This document shows, piece after piece, positions 63,782 through 64,000 of a stretch of DNA of 64,000 bases. The notes under the pieces were generated by a model. The model ran no database searches, was not told the origin of the DNA, and was given only the letters and a program-made list of their open reading frames with translations. A program made the position numbers and the translations under genes. The DNA is from Limnephilus marmoratus (taxonomy: Eukaryota > Arthropoda > Insecta > Trichoptera > Limnephilidae), in contig OU862907.1 of NCBI GenBank assembly GCA_917880885.1, positions 69,373,072-69,437,071 on the forward strand. The letters are read 5' to 3'. Position 1 is the stretch's first letter; each line of letters opens with the position of its first letter.

Positions 63782-64000
63782 TGTTATGCAAAGAGACTAA
63801 GTGTTGTCTCTTTCTAATACAACATTAATATAAGGACTTGTCACTTAGTGCCAGATATGGTACAACGTGTCTCTGGTGACAGATATGGTACAACCTCTCT
63901 GATATTGGGGTGTGGGGCTGAATATGTCACTTTGGGTTCTGTAGCCTGAAATGGAATGAAATATTTCATAAAAATAAATATGTTATCTTTACAGTCGGGG
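63782..64000. other. Window end, nothing recognised
   Basis: CAGATATGGTACAAC occurs twice, at 63852 and 63881 (29-bp spacing). No gene or complete element. Confidence 0.45.

Overview
The window is a transposon-dense eukaryotic nuclear sequence, AT-rich, with no bacterial gene organisation. Frequent GTAGGTACCTA-like words, piggyBac, hAT and Helitron remnants, jockey/CR1-group and RTE retrotransposons and tRNA-headed SINEs point to an arthropod, most likely an insect (hemipteran- or lepidopteran-like). The species cannot be fixed from sequence alone.

Layout. 1-10 kb: short DNA transposons, several with recognisable target-site duplications (piggyBac-like at 419-814 and 3017-3256, a hAT copy at 4459-5858 with a broken transposase, a 66-bp-TIR MITE at 8377-8795), an RTE fragment, a 50-bp G/C palindrome and a 400-bp dispersed direct repeat. 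10-20 kb: a 34-bp minisatellite, Helitron pieces, and hAT-type elements including 15879-17898. 19.6-29 kb: degraded copies of two retrotransposon families (called here LINE-A and LINE-B), a Penelope-like fragment with a hammerhead-like core, a hAT 5' fragment, and two SINE families (SINE-1, tRNA-headed; SINE-2, sharing its 3' tail with LINE-B).

29.8-41.3 kb is a nest. A nearly complete LINE-A (ORF1 plus endonuclease/reverse transcriptase ORF2) is cut by a 5'-truncated LINE-B, by a 1.58-kb solo-LTR-like unit and by a 2.2-kb TIR element. That TIR element carries another LINE-A piece, itself cut by a further TIR element. The nest lies between two inverted pairs of a 360-400-bp tandem unit. 42-57 kb holds fold-back elements, a 4.8-kb TIR element splitting another LINE-A copy, and a hAT element with a nested MITE and Helitron.

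The one convincing host gene is at 57520-62880: an uninterrupted 1,786-codon frame with a class-3-lipase-like N-terminus (GHSLGG), an acidic Ser/Asp linker, a NACHT STAND NTPase and C-terminal ankyrin repeats. Effector, switch and repeat sensor in this order is an NLR-like layout, unusual for an insect-like genome, and is the strongest candidate for an undescribed system here. It is followed by a head-to-tail run of SINE-1 copies.
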